A DNA stretch of 11,869 nucleotides from DATMNI01 sp035570275 (GCA_035570275.1 DATMNI010000361.1:1-11869), one strand, 5' to 3'; positions 1-5,361 are shown, numbered from the stretch's first letter. The notes: generated by a model not told the origin, from the sequence alone. A program made the numbers and translations.

Positions 1-2
1 GC

Positions 3-44
3 GCCGTCCGCGACGGATTGCATTTGCTGTTCGATAGGCTGTGA
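3..44 (+). CDS. Possible 3' end of an upstream gene (C-terminal 13 residues)
   Basis: Reading from base 3 gives AVRDGLHLLFDRL followed by TGA at 42-44. The codons (GCC GTC CGC GAC) match the GC-rich style of the other genes, and the region just downstream is gene-free, so this could be the tail of a gene that begins outside the window. Thirteen residues are too few to name a family. The same bases also form a perfect 5-bp hairpin (4-8 with 12-16). Low confidence. Confidence 0.2.
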   Translation, partial: AVRDGLHLLFDRL

Positions 45-247
45 CGCCGCCGCTTCCGTGCCTAAAAGGCGACAGACCCAGGTGGGTTCCGTGAGCGGCG
101 TGTCACGGGAATGACCGGACGCCGAACCTTCGGCCGGGCACGCTGAACTTGAGCAACGGCGCGCCAGACGCCCGGCTCGTCCCCGGACCACGCTTCGCGG
201 TGTCTACGTTACGCCCCACAGGCGAGGACCATCCGGTTCAGCGGCTT

Positions 248-268
248 GGCGTGAAATCACGTCTTTTT
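248..268 (+). terminator. Intrinsic-terminator-like hairpin plus T-run
   Basis: A six-pair stem (248-253 with 258-263, one G-T pair) closes a four-base AAAT loop and is followed directly by five T (264-268) and then CTT. This is the layout of a rho-independent terminator for plus-strand transcription. No plus-strand gene ends just before it, so it would terminate either read-through from a gene left of the window or a noncoding RNA from 45-250. The stem is short, so it may be weak. Confidence 0.4.
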
Positions 269-487
269 CTTGGGCGCCCGGCTCAAGTGTCCAAGGCCGC
301 CCATTCTGCGCCGGCGGGCGGCTCGGCGCAACTCGAAAGCCCAGCCCATAACGCAGCCTCCGCAGCGCCAGCCAAACAGTGCCTCCGCTCCCTACGCCTC
401 TTCGCGTTTCCGCGTGGGAAAGCGCCCGCCCGCGCGTAGCCGCCATGTGGCGGAAATGCATCGCCGGAAAAGGCTGTTGGGGAACGG

Positions 488-507
488 GAACCGCGGCCCT
501 GCGGTTC
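488..507 (-). terminator. Hairpin abutting the malQ stop codon
   Basis: GAACCGC at 488-494 pairs perfectly with GCGGTTC at 501-507 around a 6-nt loop, and the minus-strand malQ stop codon (508-510) lies immediately next to it. The position suits 3'-end formation of the malQ mRNA, but there is no U-tract on the minus strand after the stem. It may instead be a 3'-end stabilising or rho-assisted structure. Confidence 0.35.
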
Positions 508-2733
508 TTATTCCTCAGGCAGGTTGCGCCGACCGGAAAGCACGAGCAAATTGGCGGCCATGGCCGTGTAACTGCGGGCTTCGGGATCGCTCCGCAACTC
601 CTCCACGGTGAATCGCATTTTCCGGCCCCAGTTCGGGTATTGCCAGGTGCTGCCGGGCAAATTCTGCTGGTGCAGTTCCTTAGTGAGGTCTTCGTGGTTG
701 ATCGCCAGAAGTTGGGACGGGGTCTCGGCCAGGAAGCCGATGGCGGCGTTATGCAAGTCGCCGGTGAGTTCAGCGTAATCGAGCGCCCGGCGGGGCAGTT
801 CGGGCTTTAGAAATCCCTGCTCGAACAGCACGTCCAGCATCCTCTGCTTCTCTTGCGCACGGTTTTGAATTTGCGCCGCGTAGGCAGCCTGGTCGATCAG
901 GCCGGCGTTACGCCGGGCCTCGATATCGGCGCCCACCCAAAAGCCGGCGAGCGTCGGCAGGTCGTGGGTGGTGGAGGAAACCAGCGCGTGCGGCGGGTAC
1001 TCGTCGCTGCGGCGGAACTCGCCAGTGGTCTTCTTTTCGAAGTAGAACAGGCGGTAGCTGAAAATGCCGAGGCCGGCCAGCGTCTCGCGCACCGATGGCT
1101 CCACGGTGCCGAGGTCTTCGCCGACAATCAGCACGCGGTTGCGTACGCTCTCCAGCGCCAGAATGCGGACCAGGTCTTCGTTGTTTTCGCGCACGTAGGC
1201 GCCGTGCGCGGCGTCGGAGCCGTCGGGGATCCAGAACAGGCGGAACATGCGCATCACGTGGTCGATGCGCAGCGCCCCGCCGTGGCGGCAGTTCTTGCGG
1301 ATAGATTCGGCGAACAGCCGGTAACCATCTTCACGATGCCGCATCGCATTGGGCGGCGGAAAAGCCCAATCCTGGCCACTGGGCGAAAAGTCGTCGGGCG
1401 GCGATCCCACCCGGCAACCCGCCACGAAGAACGGCCGGTGTGCCCAGAGGTCGGAGCCGTAGCGGTCGGTGGCCAGAGCCAGGTCGTGATAGAGGCCGAT
1501 GGACAGAAGCCGGCCGCGCGCCCACTGCTGAGCGCGGCTCAACTGCAGGTCGATCTGCCACTGCAGATACTGGTAGAACATGACGCGCCGCCAATGTTTT
1601 TGGCGAAAGGCGCGGGTTTCCGCCGAGGCCGGGTTGTGGAATGGCTCCGGCCATTGCGTCCACATCCAGATGCTGGCGTCGCGGGTGTGCATCCATTCGT
1701 CGAGCGCGCAGTAGGTGGCGAAGTCTTCCAGCAACGCGCCTTCGCGGCCGCAAAACGCGCGAAACTCGCGGGCGCGGGGCGTATCCTGGCGCCACTCGCG
1801 CAGAAATTGGATGAACAGCATTTTCAGGAAACGCAGCTTGAGCGCGCTGACCCGTTCATATTCCACGAATGGGGTGGCGCGCAGGGCCTCGATTTCCGCC
1901 ACGGCTTCGGGCGATCGCCGCATTTCCAGCGCCCGCGGGCACCGCGCGAAATCCTCCATGCCTTCGACATCCAGGTAAAGGAAGTTCTGATAAAAGATGC
2001 TATTCGGCAGGTACGGGCTGGTGTTGAAGGGCCGCCGGTTTTGGATGGCATGCAGCGGATTGAGGGCCACGAAACTGGCGCCCACGTCGTCGGCAACCCA
2101 ATCCACCACGTCCAACAGATCGCGGAAGTCTCCGCAGCCCCAGTTGCGTCCGGAGCGAACCCCATAGAGGCTTACGGCGATGCCTGCCGCGCGGGCGCCA
2201 CGGCCTAACTGCGGTGGAGTCCAAGCCCGGGCGGGCGTCGCGATATAACGAGTGGTGGCGGTGGACGTGCCCACGCTGACCGAGATCTCGTGATAACCCA
2301 GCGGAAGCTGAATCGGCAGCCGGACCTGTTTCGAAACCCATGTGCGCCCGCCCATTTGGATGGAGGCGGTGGTCGGCAATCCCGACAGATTCAGGTCGAA
2401 CTCCGAGGTCTGGCCGTCCTCCTGCCGGACGGTGAAATGCGCGCGGTACCCGAGTCCGTCGGCTGGAACGTTCAGCAAAAGTTCCGCCTGCGCCGATTCT
2501 TCGGCCACGATGGCCGGCGGCAAAAGCCTCTCCCAATTCAGGCGCTCGATCGCCGCCAGCGATTGCTCCAGGTCCTCAACCGTATCCACGGCCACCCCCA
2601 GCGCCCGCAGAATGGCCTGCTTGGCCGGGAGGGTAGTGACATGTTGGCGCCCCCAGATATCATGGTAGGCGGCGCCGATTCCAAACAAGGTTGCGGCGCG
2701 GTCAAGTAGCTGCTCAAAACAGTGGACTGGCAT
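508..2733 (-). CDS. malQ: 4-alpha-glucanotransferase (amylomaltase, GH77)
   Basis: Predicted cytoplasmic enzyme that transfers alpha-1,4-glucan segments between maltooligosaccharides, used in glycogen/maltodextrin metabolism. The 741-residue product has a roughly 150-200-residue N-terminal region ahead of the (beta/alpha)8 barrel, as in the long E. coli-type MalQ rather than the ~500-residue Thermus type. The three GH77 catalytic acids are visible: nucleophile Asp491 in LRIDHV, acid/base Glu539 in GEDLGT, and Asp591 in TTHDLPTL. Other family-typical stretches include WGCGDF near residue 198 and INHEDLTKE near the C-terminus, which ends in LLVLSGRRNLPEE. The ATG at 2733 gives the full N-terminal region. 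No strong ribosome binding site precedes it. It is transcribed divergently from nuoB across a 76-bp gap, with which it has no functional link. Family assignment is secure; physiological role is inferred. Confidence 0.96.
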   Translation of the reverse strand: MPVHCFEQLLDRAATLFGIGAAYHDIWGRQHVTTLPAKQAILRALGVAVDTVEDLEQSLAAIERLNWERLLPPAIVAEESAQAELLLNVPADGLGYRAHFTVRQEDGQTSEFDLNLSGLPTTASIQMGGRTWVSKQVRLPIQLPLGYHEISVSVGTSTATTRYIATPARAWTPPQLGRGARAAGIAVSLYGVRSGRNWGCGDFRDLLDVVDWVADDVGASFVALNPLHAIQNRRPFNTSPYLPNSIFYQNFLYLDVEGMEDFARCPRALEMRRSPEAVAEIEALRATPFVEYERVSALKLRFLKMLFIQFLREWRQDTPRAREFRAFCGREGALLEDFATYCALDEWMHTRDASIWMWTQWPEPFHNPASAETRAFRQKHWRRVMFYQYLQWQIDLQLSRAQQWARGRLLSIGLYHDLALATDRYGSDLWAHRPFFVAGCRVGSPPDDFSPSGQDWAFPPPNAMRHREDGYRLFAESIRKNCRHGGALRIDHVMRMFRLFWIPDGSDAAHGAYVRENNEDLVRILALESVRNRVLIVGEDLGTVEPSVRETLAGLGIFSYRLFYFEKKTTGEFRRSDEYPPHALVSSTTHDLPTLAGFWVGADIEARRNAGLIDQAAYAAQIQNRAQEKQRMLDVLFEQGFLKPELPRRALDYAELTGDLHNAAIGFLAETPSQLLAINHEDLTKELHQQNLPGSTWQYPNWGRKMRFTVEELRSDPEARSYTAMAANLLVLSGRRNLPEE

Positions 2734-2809
2734 GAGGAACGCGTAACCCTTATTCTACAGGACCGGCGCCCATCCTACAGAGCCGCGCCGCCCATGCGAA
2801 GATAGAGGT
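2734..2809. promoter_or_regulatory. Divergent malQ/nuoB promoter region with a direct repeat
   Basis: This 76-bp gap must carry the promoters for both genes. On the minus strand TAGAAT (2752-2757) is a reasonable -10 box for malQ, with only a weak -35 match (2775-2780) 17 bp upstream. On the plus strand ATTCTACAG (2752-2760) recurs as ATCCTACAG (2772-2780), an 8/9 direct repeat exactly 20 bp apart, about two helical turns, and it overlaps the putative malQ -35 and -10. That spacing would suit tandem binding of a regulator. No clear nuoB promoter could be picked. Confidence 0.35.
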
Positions 2810-3367
2810 ATGGACAAGCCCTTTGCCGCCGCCGGTCCCCCGGAACTGTTCACGCGCGTTGACGACTACGCCGTGGACAACGCCGCCGCTGCCGCTTCCG
2901 AAGGGATCCTCATGACCACGCTCGACACCGCGGTGAACTGGGCGCGCAAAAACTCCATCTGGCCGATGAGCTTCGGGCTGGCCTGCTGCGCCATCGAAAT
3001 GATGTCGATGTCGGCCTCGCGTTTCGATATCGCACGGTTCGGCGCCGAAGTATTTCGCGGATCGCCGCGCCAATCGGACCTGATGATCATCGCCGGCCGC
3101 GTCTCCAATAAAATGGCCCCGGTGATCCGCCACCTCTATCAGCAGATGCCGGAACCGAAGTGGGCCATCTCCATGGGGGCCTGCGCCACCTCCACCGGCG
3201 TATTCAACAACTACGCGCTGATTCCGGTGAACCAGGTGATCCCGATCGACGTTTTCGTGCCCGGCTGCCCGCCGCGGCCGGAGCAACTCATCTACGCGCT
3301 GATGATGCTGCAGGAGAAGATCCAGGACCAGAGCGGCACGGTCAGGCAGGTATTGAATCTGGCCTGA
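2810..3367 (+). CDS. nuoB: NADH-quinone oxidoreductase subunit B (complex I, NuoB/PSST)
   Basis: Subunit of the peripheral arm of respiratory complex I that carries iron-sulfur cluster N2, the last electron carrier before quinone. The 185-residue product holds the four cluster ligands of the family: the tandem pair Cys59-Cys60 in GLACCAIEMM, Cys125 in SMGACATSTG, and Cys153 in PGCPPRPEQLIYA. RGSPRQSDLMIIAG and VRQVLNLA are also typical. The chosen ATG gives a ~35-residue N-terminal region before TTLDTAVNWARKNS; an internal ATG at 2912 (residue 35) is possible but would cut close to the conserved core. AGAGG lies only 1 nt before the ATG, too close for a normal ribosome binding site. No other nuo gene is adjacent: malQ is upstream on the other strand and a gene-poor patch is downstream, so this is either an orphan copy or part of a dispersed complex I gene set. 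Confidence 0.95.
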   Translation: MDKPFAAAGPPELFTRVDDYAVDNAAAAASEGILMTTLDTAVNWARKNSIWPMSFGLACCAIEMMSMSASRFDIARFGAEVFRGSPRQSDLMIIAGRVSNKMAPVIRHLYQQMPEPKWAISMGACATSTGVFNNYALIPVNQVIPIDVFVPGCPPRPEQLIYALMMLQEKIQDQSGTVRQVLNLA

Positions 3368-3371
3368 CGGA

Positions 3372-3419
3372 TTGGGCGCCCCCCGGCAGATGGGACGTGA
3401 AGACGGGCCGCGCGCCCAA
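3372..3419 (+). terminator. Long hairpin just after nuoB
   Basis: TTGGGCGC (3372-3379) pairs perfectly with GCGCCCAA (3412-3419), and the enclosed 32 nt contain complementary C- and G-runs that could extend the structure. It begins 5 nt after the nuoB stop codon. There is no T-tract, so it is a candidate 3'-end or rho-assisted terminator rather than a classical intrinsic one. Confidence 0.3.
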
Positions 3420-3754
3420 CTGGAGTCTCTCGACCGGCTTGAGGTTGAACTGTGTGTTTACCGAGGGGTTGCCGAGGTAGACCATGTCCAGAGCTGCCTG
3501 TTGCGACGGCCATCGTCCCAACTCTTATCGGCCACTGCAAGGCGGCGATATCGATTGAACCTCCGCGAGCACGATGAGCCCAATCTTCATCCGTGTCCTG
3601 CTCGACTGCCCGGCTCCCGCGGAGGCTCGCCGCTAATGAGCCAAATGGATGTCTTCCTCCTGCAAGACCGGCGTCCCGGAGATGCTGTGCCCGAGTAGGC
3701 GAGGCGAAAGACTCTCAACAAAGCCAGTGTCTCGATGCGCCATCGCCGTTTCTG
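3420..3754. other. Gene-free spacer between nuoB and the toxin-antitoxin operon
   Basis: No supported gene. The open frames here are short, have no ribosome binding sites and resemble no family. An inverted repeat CCTCCGCG (3560-3567) / CGCGGAGG (3618-3625) encloses 50 nt. A minus-strand peptide reading YLGNPSVNTQFNLKPVE has protein-like composition but sits between stops at 3525-3527 and 3342-3344 and overlaps the nuoB 3' end, so it is at most an unrecognised gene fragment. Confidence 0.5.
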
Positions 3755-3783
3755 TTGACAGCCATACGAGAAACCCGTATAGT
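3755..3783 (+). promoter_or_regulatory. Sigma-70-type promoter of the toxin-antitoxin operon, with an overlapping operator-like inverted repeat
   Basis: A perfect -35 box TTGACA (3755-3760), a 17-bp spacer and TATAGT (3778-3783, five of six consensus bases) make the best promoter in the window. The -10 box ends 7 nt before the toxin ATG at 3791, so transcription should start at about 3790-3791, giving a leaderless mRNA. ATACG (3764-3768) and CGTAT (3776-3780) form an inverted repeat with a 7-nt centre that overlaps the -10 box, where binding by the operon's helix-turn-helix antitoxin would block RNA polymerase. The autorepression is inferred from how such modules usually work. Confidence 0.75.
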
Positions 3784-3790
3784 AATAGAG

Positions 3791-4105
3791 ATGAAGGCTG
3801 CCGTATTCGCAACCTCGCAGTATGAGCGAGAAGGGAAGCGGTTGCTTACGAAACTGGAAATCGACGCGATGGAAGCTTCGATTGCGGCCGATCCCGAAGC
3901 GCACCCTGTGGTTCCCGGCACGGGTGGCGTCCGCAAGGCGCGCTGGAGCCGCCAGGGAAAAGGAAAGCGAGGCGGGGTTCGAGTCGTCTACTACTACTGG
4001 GTCTTGGATAACGAGGTGTACATGCTTTTGTGTACGCGAAGAACAAGCAAGCGGACATGGATGCGGCTGGCCGCAAAGCTGCGAAGAGATCCGTGGAGGA
4101 TCTGA
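3791..4105 (+). CDS. RelE/HigB2-like toxin of a type II toxin-antitoxin module, C-terminus frameshifted
   Basis: The 104-residue reading frame matches the HigB2 branch of RelE toxins, which cleave mRNA in the ribosome: residues 1-80 carry ADPEAHPVVPGTGGVRKARW, GKGKRGGVRVVYYYW and VYMLL in the expected order. The family continues with a YxKNxxxDL segment and a further helix. Here the annotated frame instead reads CTRRTSKRTW, while the expected YAKNKQADM continues in another frame from base 4030. Adding one T to the four-T run at 4026-4029 restores MLFVYAKN and a 114-residue protein ending at 4134. The gene therefore looks broken by a one-base deletion, unless this is a sequencing error or rescued by frameshifting. 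The ATG at 3791 is chosen because the promoter ends at 3783; an upstream in-frame ATG at 3593 would precede it. It lies 3 nt before the antitoxin gene. Confidence 0.8.
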   Translation: MKAAVFATSQYEREGKRLLTKLEIDAMEASIAADPEAHPVVPGTGGVRKARWSRQGKGKRGGVRVVYYYWVLDNEVYMLLCTRRTSKRTWMRLAAKLRRDPWRI

Positions 4106-4134
4106 AGCATGGCAAGGAAAAAGGGCGCGCCTAA
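4030..4134 (+). pseudogene. Out-of-frame C-terminal segment of the HigB2-like toxin
   Basis: Read from 4030 this frame gives VYAKNKQADMDAAGRKAAK, then RSVEDLKHGKEKGRA, and TAA at 4132-4134. The YAKN-x-x-x-D pattern followed by a charged helix is the standard end of HigB2/RelE-like toxins, and it begins just where the 3791 frame loses similarity. In an undamaged gene this segment would overlap the antitoxin start at 4109 by 26 nt, a usual arrangement in such operons. It is recorded separately because it is not translated in the frame that starts at 3791. Confidence 0.75.
4095..4100 (+). promoter_or_regulatory. Ribosome binding site of the antitoxin gene
   Basis: GGAGGA lies 8 nt before the antitoxin ATG at 4109 and inside the last codons of the toxin gene. 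It is a strong Shine-Dalgarno match, in contrast with the toxin, which has no leader. It supports the antitoxin start and suggests more antitoxin than toxin is made from the shared mRNA. Confidence 0.7.
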
Positions 4135-4453
4135 AGCCGGCAGCAAATCGACGTTGAATCGCGTCTCGCGCGGTGTGATCGCCGGCTTGAAACAGGCCGT
4201 TGCTCACACCCGCGGCAAAATCACTCTGCCGGTTCGCTACTACGATGTTCCCGGCCGGGTGGACGTGAAGGCGATCCGCACGAAGTCCGGGTTGTCGCAA
4301 ATGGAATTCGCCGGTCGATACGGCCTCAGTGTTCGAACCCTGCAGGACTGGGAACTGGGGAGGACCCAGCCGCCGAGCGCCGTTCGCGCGTACCTCATAG
4401 TGATCGATCGGTTTCCGGACACGGTGGATAAAGCTCTCCGCGGCGCCGCTTGA
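4109..4453 (+). CDS. HigA/NadS-like helix-turn-helix antitoxin
   Basis: The 114-residue product is a DNA-binding antitoxin and probable autorepressor partner of the preceding HigB2-like toxin. A basic N-terminus (MARKKGAPKAGSK) and a linker lead to the typical YYDVPGRVDVKAIRTKSGLS region. A Cro/C1-type helix-turn-helix then covers roughly residues 51-105, with LSQMEFAGRYGLSVRTLQDW as helices 2-3 and ELGRTQPPSAVRAYLIVIDR after it. The frame is intact and complete, starts 3 nt after the toxin stop codon and has a strong ribosome binding site. The toxin-first gene order is that of HigBA-type modules. An intact antitoxin next to a damaged toxin suggests the module may be losing toxicity while the regulator persists. 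Family placement is by recognised motifs. Confidence 0.9.
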   Translation: MARKKGAPKAGSKSTLNRVSRGVIAGLKQAVAHTRGKITLPVRYYDVPGRVDVKAIRTKSGLSQMEFAGRYGLSVRTLQDWELGRTQPPSAVRAYLIVIDRFPDTVDKALRGAA

Positions 4454-4514
4454 GCCGCATCGGATTTTCATTTACGTGACGCCTGACTGCCTCTCCCCTT
4501 GAGGCATGCGGCTC
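4452..4514 (+). repeat. 9-bp perfect inverted repeat with an inner hairpin after the antitoxin gene
   Basis: GAGCCGCAT (4452-4460, overlapping the antitoxin stop codon) is the exact complement of ATGCGGCTC (4506-4514). Inside it GCCTC (4489-4493) pairs with GAGGC (4501-4505), so the 63 nt can fold into a branched structure. There is no T-run after the outer arm. It could end the antitoxin transcript or separate it from the converging remnant on the minus strand. Confidence 0.4.
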
Positions 4515-4607
4515 CAGACAACCCAGATTCCGTCACCTATTCTGAGTTCTGAGACTCAGTTACCCTCATCCAGACAGGCCATGCATGGGTTCACGCCGCC
4601 GACACCC

Positions 4608-4633
4608 GTGGTTCCGTAAGGTGGTTCCGTAGC
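4608..4633. repeat. Two-copy 13-bp tandem repeat
   Basis: GTGGTTCCGTAAG (4608-4620) is followed at once by GTGGTTCCGTAGC (4621-4633); the first 11 bases are identical. It lies beyond the end of the decayed toxin remnant on the minus strand and looks like a small slippage duplication in DNA no longer under coding constraint. Confidence 0.6.
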
Positions 4634-4652
4634 GCGCGTTCGTTTCAAGAAT

Positions 4653-4722
4653 TCAATGCAGTGGCTCGACCAATTGCGCGAAGAGCTGTGCCTTGGCTTC
4701 CGGCGTGAATGAAAAAAAGCAC
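4653..4722 (-). pseudogene. N-terminal remnant of a ParE/RelE-like toxin
   Basis: On the minus strand a GTG at 4722 lies 2 nt after the stop codon of the antitoxin remnant. After a run of seven T, one frame reads FTPEAKAQLFAQLVEPLH and stops at 4653-4655. A start of the form V/M-x-x-FTPEAxAQL is typical of ParE-like toxins (family knowledge). Removing one T from the run joins the GTG to this segment. Nothing further of the toxin is visible, so only about 22 codons survive. The link to the antitoxin remnant strengthens a call that would be weak alone. Confidence 0.45.
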
Positions 4723-4724
4723 GG

Positions 4725-4941
4725 CTATTCCGAGCTTAGCAACTCTTCGACCATCTCATCGTAGTTGTGACAAACGATTGTCTATCCGGCGTCCGCTTGG
4801 GCCATCCCTCGCCGGACCGAGGAAGCCAAGTCCGGCGCCACGGTCTCTTGCGAGAGAACTCCAGAAAGCGGTGCGCACGCTGAGTTCATCATCCGGGAGC
4901 CGATCGATCAGGTCATGGAGTGAGTCACGAGTTGCCGGCAT
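4725..4941 (-). pseudogene. Decayed antitoxin-like gene (two frameshifts and a nonsense codon)
   Basis: From ATG 4941 the minus strand reads MPATRDSLHDLIDRLPDDEL and then loses sense. A second frame continues with AHRFLEFSR, and a third with ETVAPDLASSVRRGMAQADAG, a TAG at 4782-4784, and then in frame TIVCHNYDEMVEELLSSE and a real-looking stop at 4725-4727. Joined together these give one ~75-residue protein of the kind that starts with LHDLIDxLPDDEL...RFLEF, which I associate with small antitoxins of Acidobacteriota and Cyanobacteria (memory, unverified). The three pieces lie in the right order and spacing, which is hard to explain by chance. A promoter and a purine-rich ribosome binding site still precede it. 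Its partner remnant follows on the same strand. Confidence 0.65.
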
Positions 4942-4960
4942 TTCTGCCTTCCCTGCCAAT

Positions 4961-4989
4961 AGTGTACGGGCCCGGATCGCCGGGGACAA
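4961..4989 (-). promoter_or_regulatory. Surviving promoter of the decayed antitoxin gene
   Basis: On the minus strand TTGTCC (4984-4989, four of six -35 bases), a 17-bp spacer and TACACT (4961-4966, four of six -10 bases) sit upstream of ATG 4941, with AGGGAAGG in between as a ribosome binding site. The spacing supports the reading of 4725-4941 as a once-functional gene. Confidence 0.45.
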
Positions 4990-5016
4990 CCCCTGTGCGA
5001 TTTAGGACGCTCCGGG

Positions 5017-5047
5017 CCGGCGATGTCAGGCCTCTAACATTGGCCGG
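5017..5047 (+). promoter_or_regulatory. Hairpin upstream of the small-protein operon
   Basis: CCGGCGATGT (5017-5026) pairs with the ACATTGGCCGG arm (5037-5047), giving ten pairs with one bulged G around a 10-nt loop. It lies 35 nt upstream of the putative -10 box of the 5101 gene. It may be a regulator site or the end of something upstream; no T-run follows. Confidence 0.25.
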
Positions 5048-5081
5048 GTCATTGCTGGATACAGGGTGGGGGCACTTCTGT

Positions 5082-5087
5082 TATGCT
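5082..5087 (+). promoter_or_regulatory. Putative -10 box of the small-protein operon
   Basis: TATGCT ends 13 nt before the ATG at 5101, placing the predicted transcription start at about 5094. GATACA (5058-5063) 18 bp upstream is only a weak -35 match. The position argues that translation starts at 5101 and not at the in-frame ATG 5083, which would lie within the promoter. Confidence 0.35.
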
Positions 5088-5100
5088 CTTCTGCGAAAGC

Positions 5101-5361
5101 ATGTCTGAAAAGGGCCAGCCGAAGCGGCACGGAATCCCGAGAGTCGGGTTTTGTGAAGAAAAAAAACGACTCCTGGATCAGTTCTTGAAGTCCATTCAAG
5201 AGCTCACGGCCCTACAGAACCAGCAGGCGCAGGCCGTCATTGAGGGAGATACGGATTTTTCCCGTTTCGATTTGTTGCTCCACTTCGCCCATGTAAAAAA
5301 GGACACGGCGAAATATGCATGGATCGCGCACGTTGAATCCCACCATTGCGAGGAGGGCTAA
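5101..5361 (+). CDS. Small protein of unknown function, first gene of a two-gene cluster
   Basis: An 86-residue, mostly helical, charged protein with no signal peptide or membrane segment. I do not recognise a named domain. It has an N-terminal Cys18 and a histidine-rich second half: His61, His64 (HFAHVKK), His77, then HHC at 81-83, which could bind a metal. The central part (KKRLLDQFLKSIQELTALQNQQAQAVIEGD) reads as an amphipathic helix suited to coiled-coil or dimer contacts. It resembles small proteins I have seen in Acidobacteriota genomes, but this is memory only. The start at 5101 is preferred over ATG 5083, which overlaps the putative -10 box. The next gene begins 4 nt after its stop codon, so the two are almost certainly co-transcribed. 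Confidence 0.65.
   Translation: MSEKGQPKRHGIPRVGFCEEKKRLLDQFLKSIQELTALQNQQAQAVIEGDTDFSRFDLLLHFAHVKKDTAKYAWIAHVESHHCEEG
5351..5357 (+). promoter_or_regulatory. Ribosome binding site deciding the GTG start at 5366
   Basis: AGGAGGG is a near-perfect Shine-Dalgarno sequence located 8 nt before GTG 5366 and within the last codons of the preceding gene. It favours GTG 5366 over the upstream in-frame ATG at 5315, which lacks such a site and would overlap the previous gene by 47 nt. Confidence 0.65.

Larger units (their letters stand above)
45..507. other. Gene-free, hairpin-rich stretch downstream of malQ
   Basis: I see no convincing coding region here; open frames on both strands are arginine/alanine-rich and resemble no family. 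The stretch is rich in strong inverted repeats: 41-50 with 95-106, a competing pair 88-95 with 103-111, a perfect 7-bp stem 133-139 with 170-176, a terminator-like hairpin at 248-268, a 6-bp stem 440-445 with 448-453, and a 7-bp stem 488-494 with 501-507. No tRNA, RNase P, tmRNA, SRP or 6S signature was recognised on either strand. It may include an unannotated structured RNA or simply be GC-rich spacer. Confidence 0.5.

Noticed and set aside
45..270. 6S RNA, RNase P RNA, tmRNA or cobalamin riboswitch
   Set aside because: I looked for the conserved cores of these RNAs on both strands and found none that match.
204..461. Small open frames on both strands downstream of malQ
   Set aside because: Arg/Ala/Pro-rich, no ribosome binding sites, no family resemblance; consistent with GC-rich noncoding DNA.
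853..2208. 451-codon plus-strand open frame opposite malQ
   Set aside because: It is an antisense shadow of malQ: rich in Arg, Ala, His and Gln, resembles no family, and the minus-strand protein has all GH77 catalytic motifs.
3342..3524. Minus-strand peptide QQAALDMVYLGNPSV..., considered as an IS256-type transposase tail or an outer-membrane protein end
   Set aside because: The similarity is only a few residues, it is bounded by stop codons and runs into the nuoB 3' end; there is not enough to name it.
3593..3790. N-terminal extension of the toxin from ATG 3593
   Set aside because: It would put the start 162 nt upstream of an excellent promoter, and the extra 66 residues look unlike any RelE-type toxin.
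4022..4034. Programmed -1 frameshift in the toxin gene
   Set aside because: The CTT TTG TGT context is not an X_XXY_YYZ slippery site and a four-T run is too short for transcriptional slippage; deletion or sequencing error is simpler, so it is kept only as a remote option.
3587..4471. 294-codon minus-strand open frame spanning the toxin-antitoxin operon
   Set aside because: It lies antisense to two recognisable genes, has low-complexity composition and no ribosome binding site.
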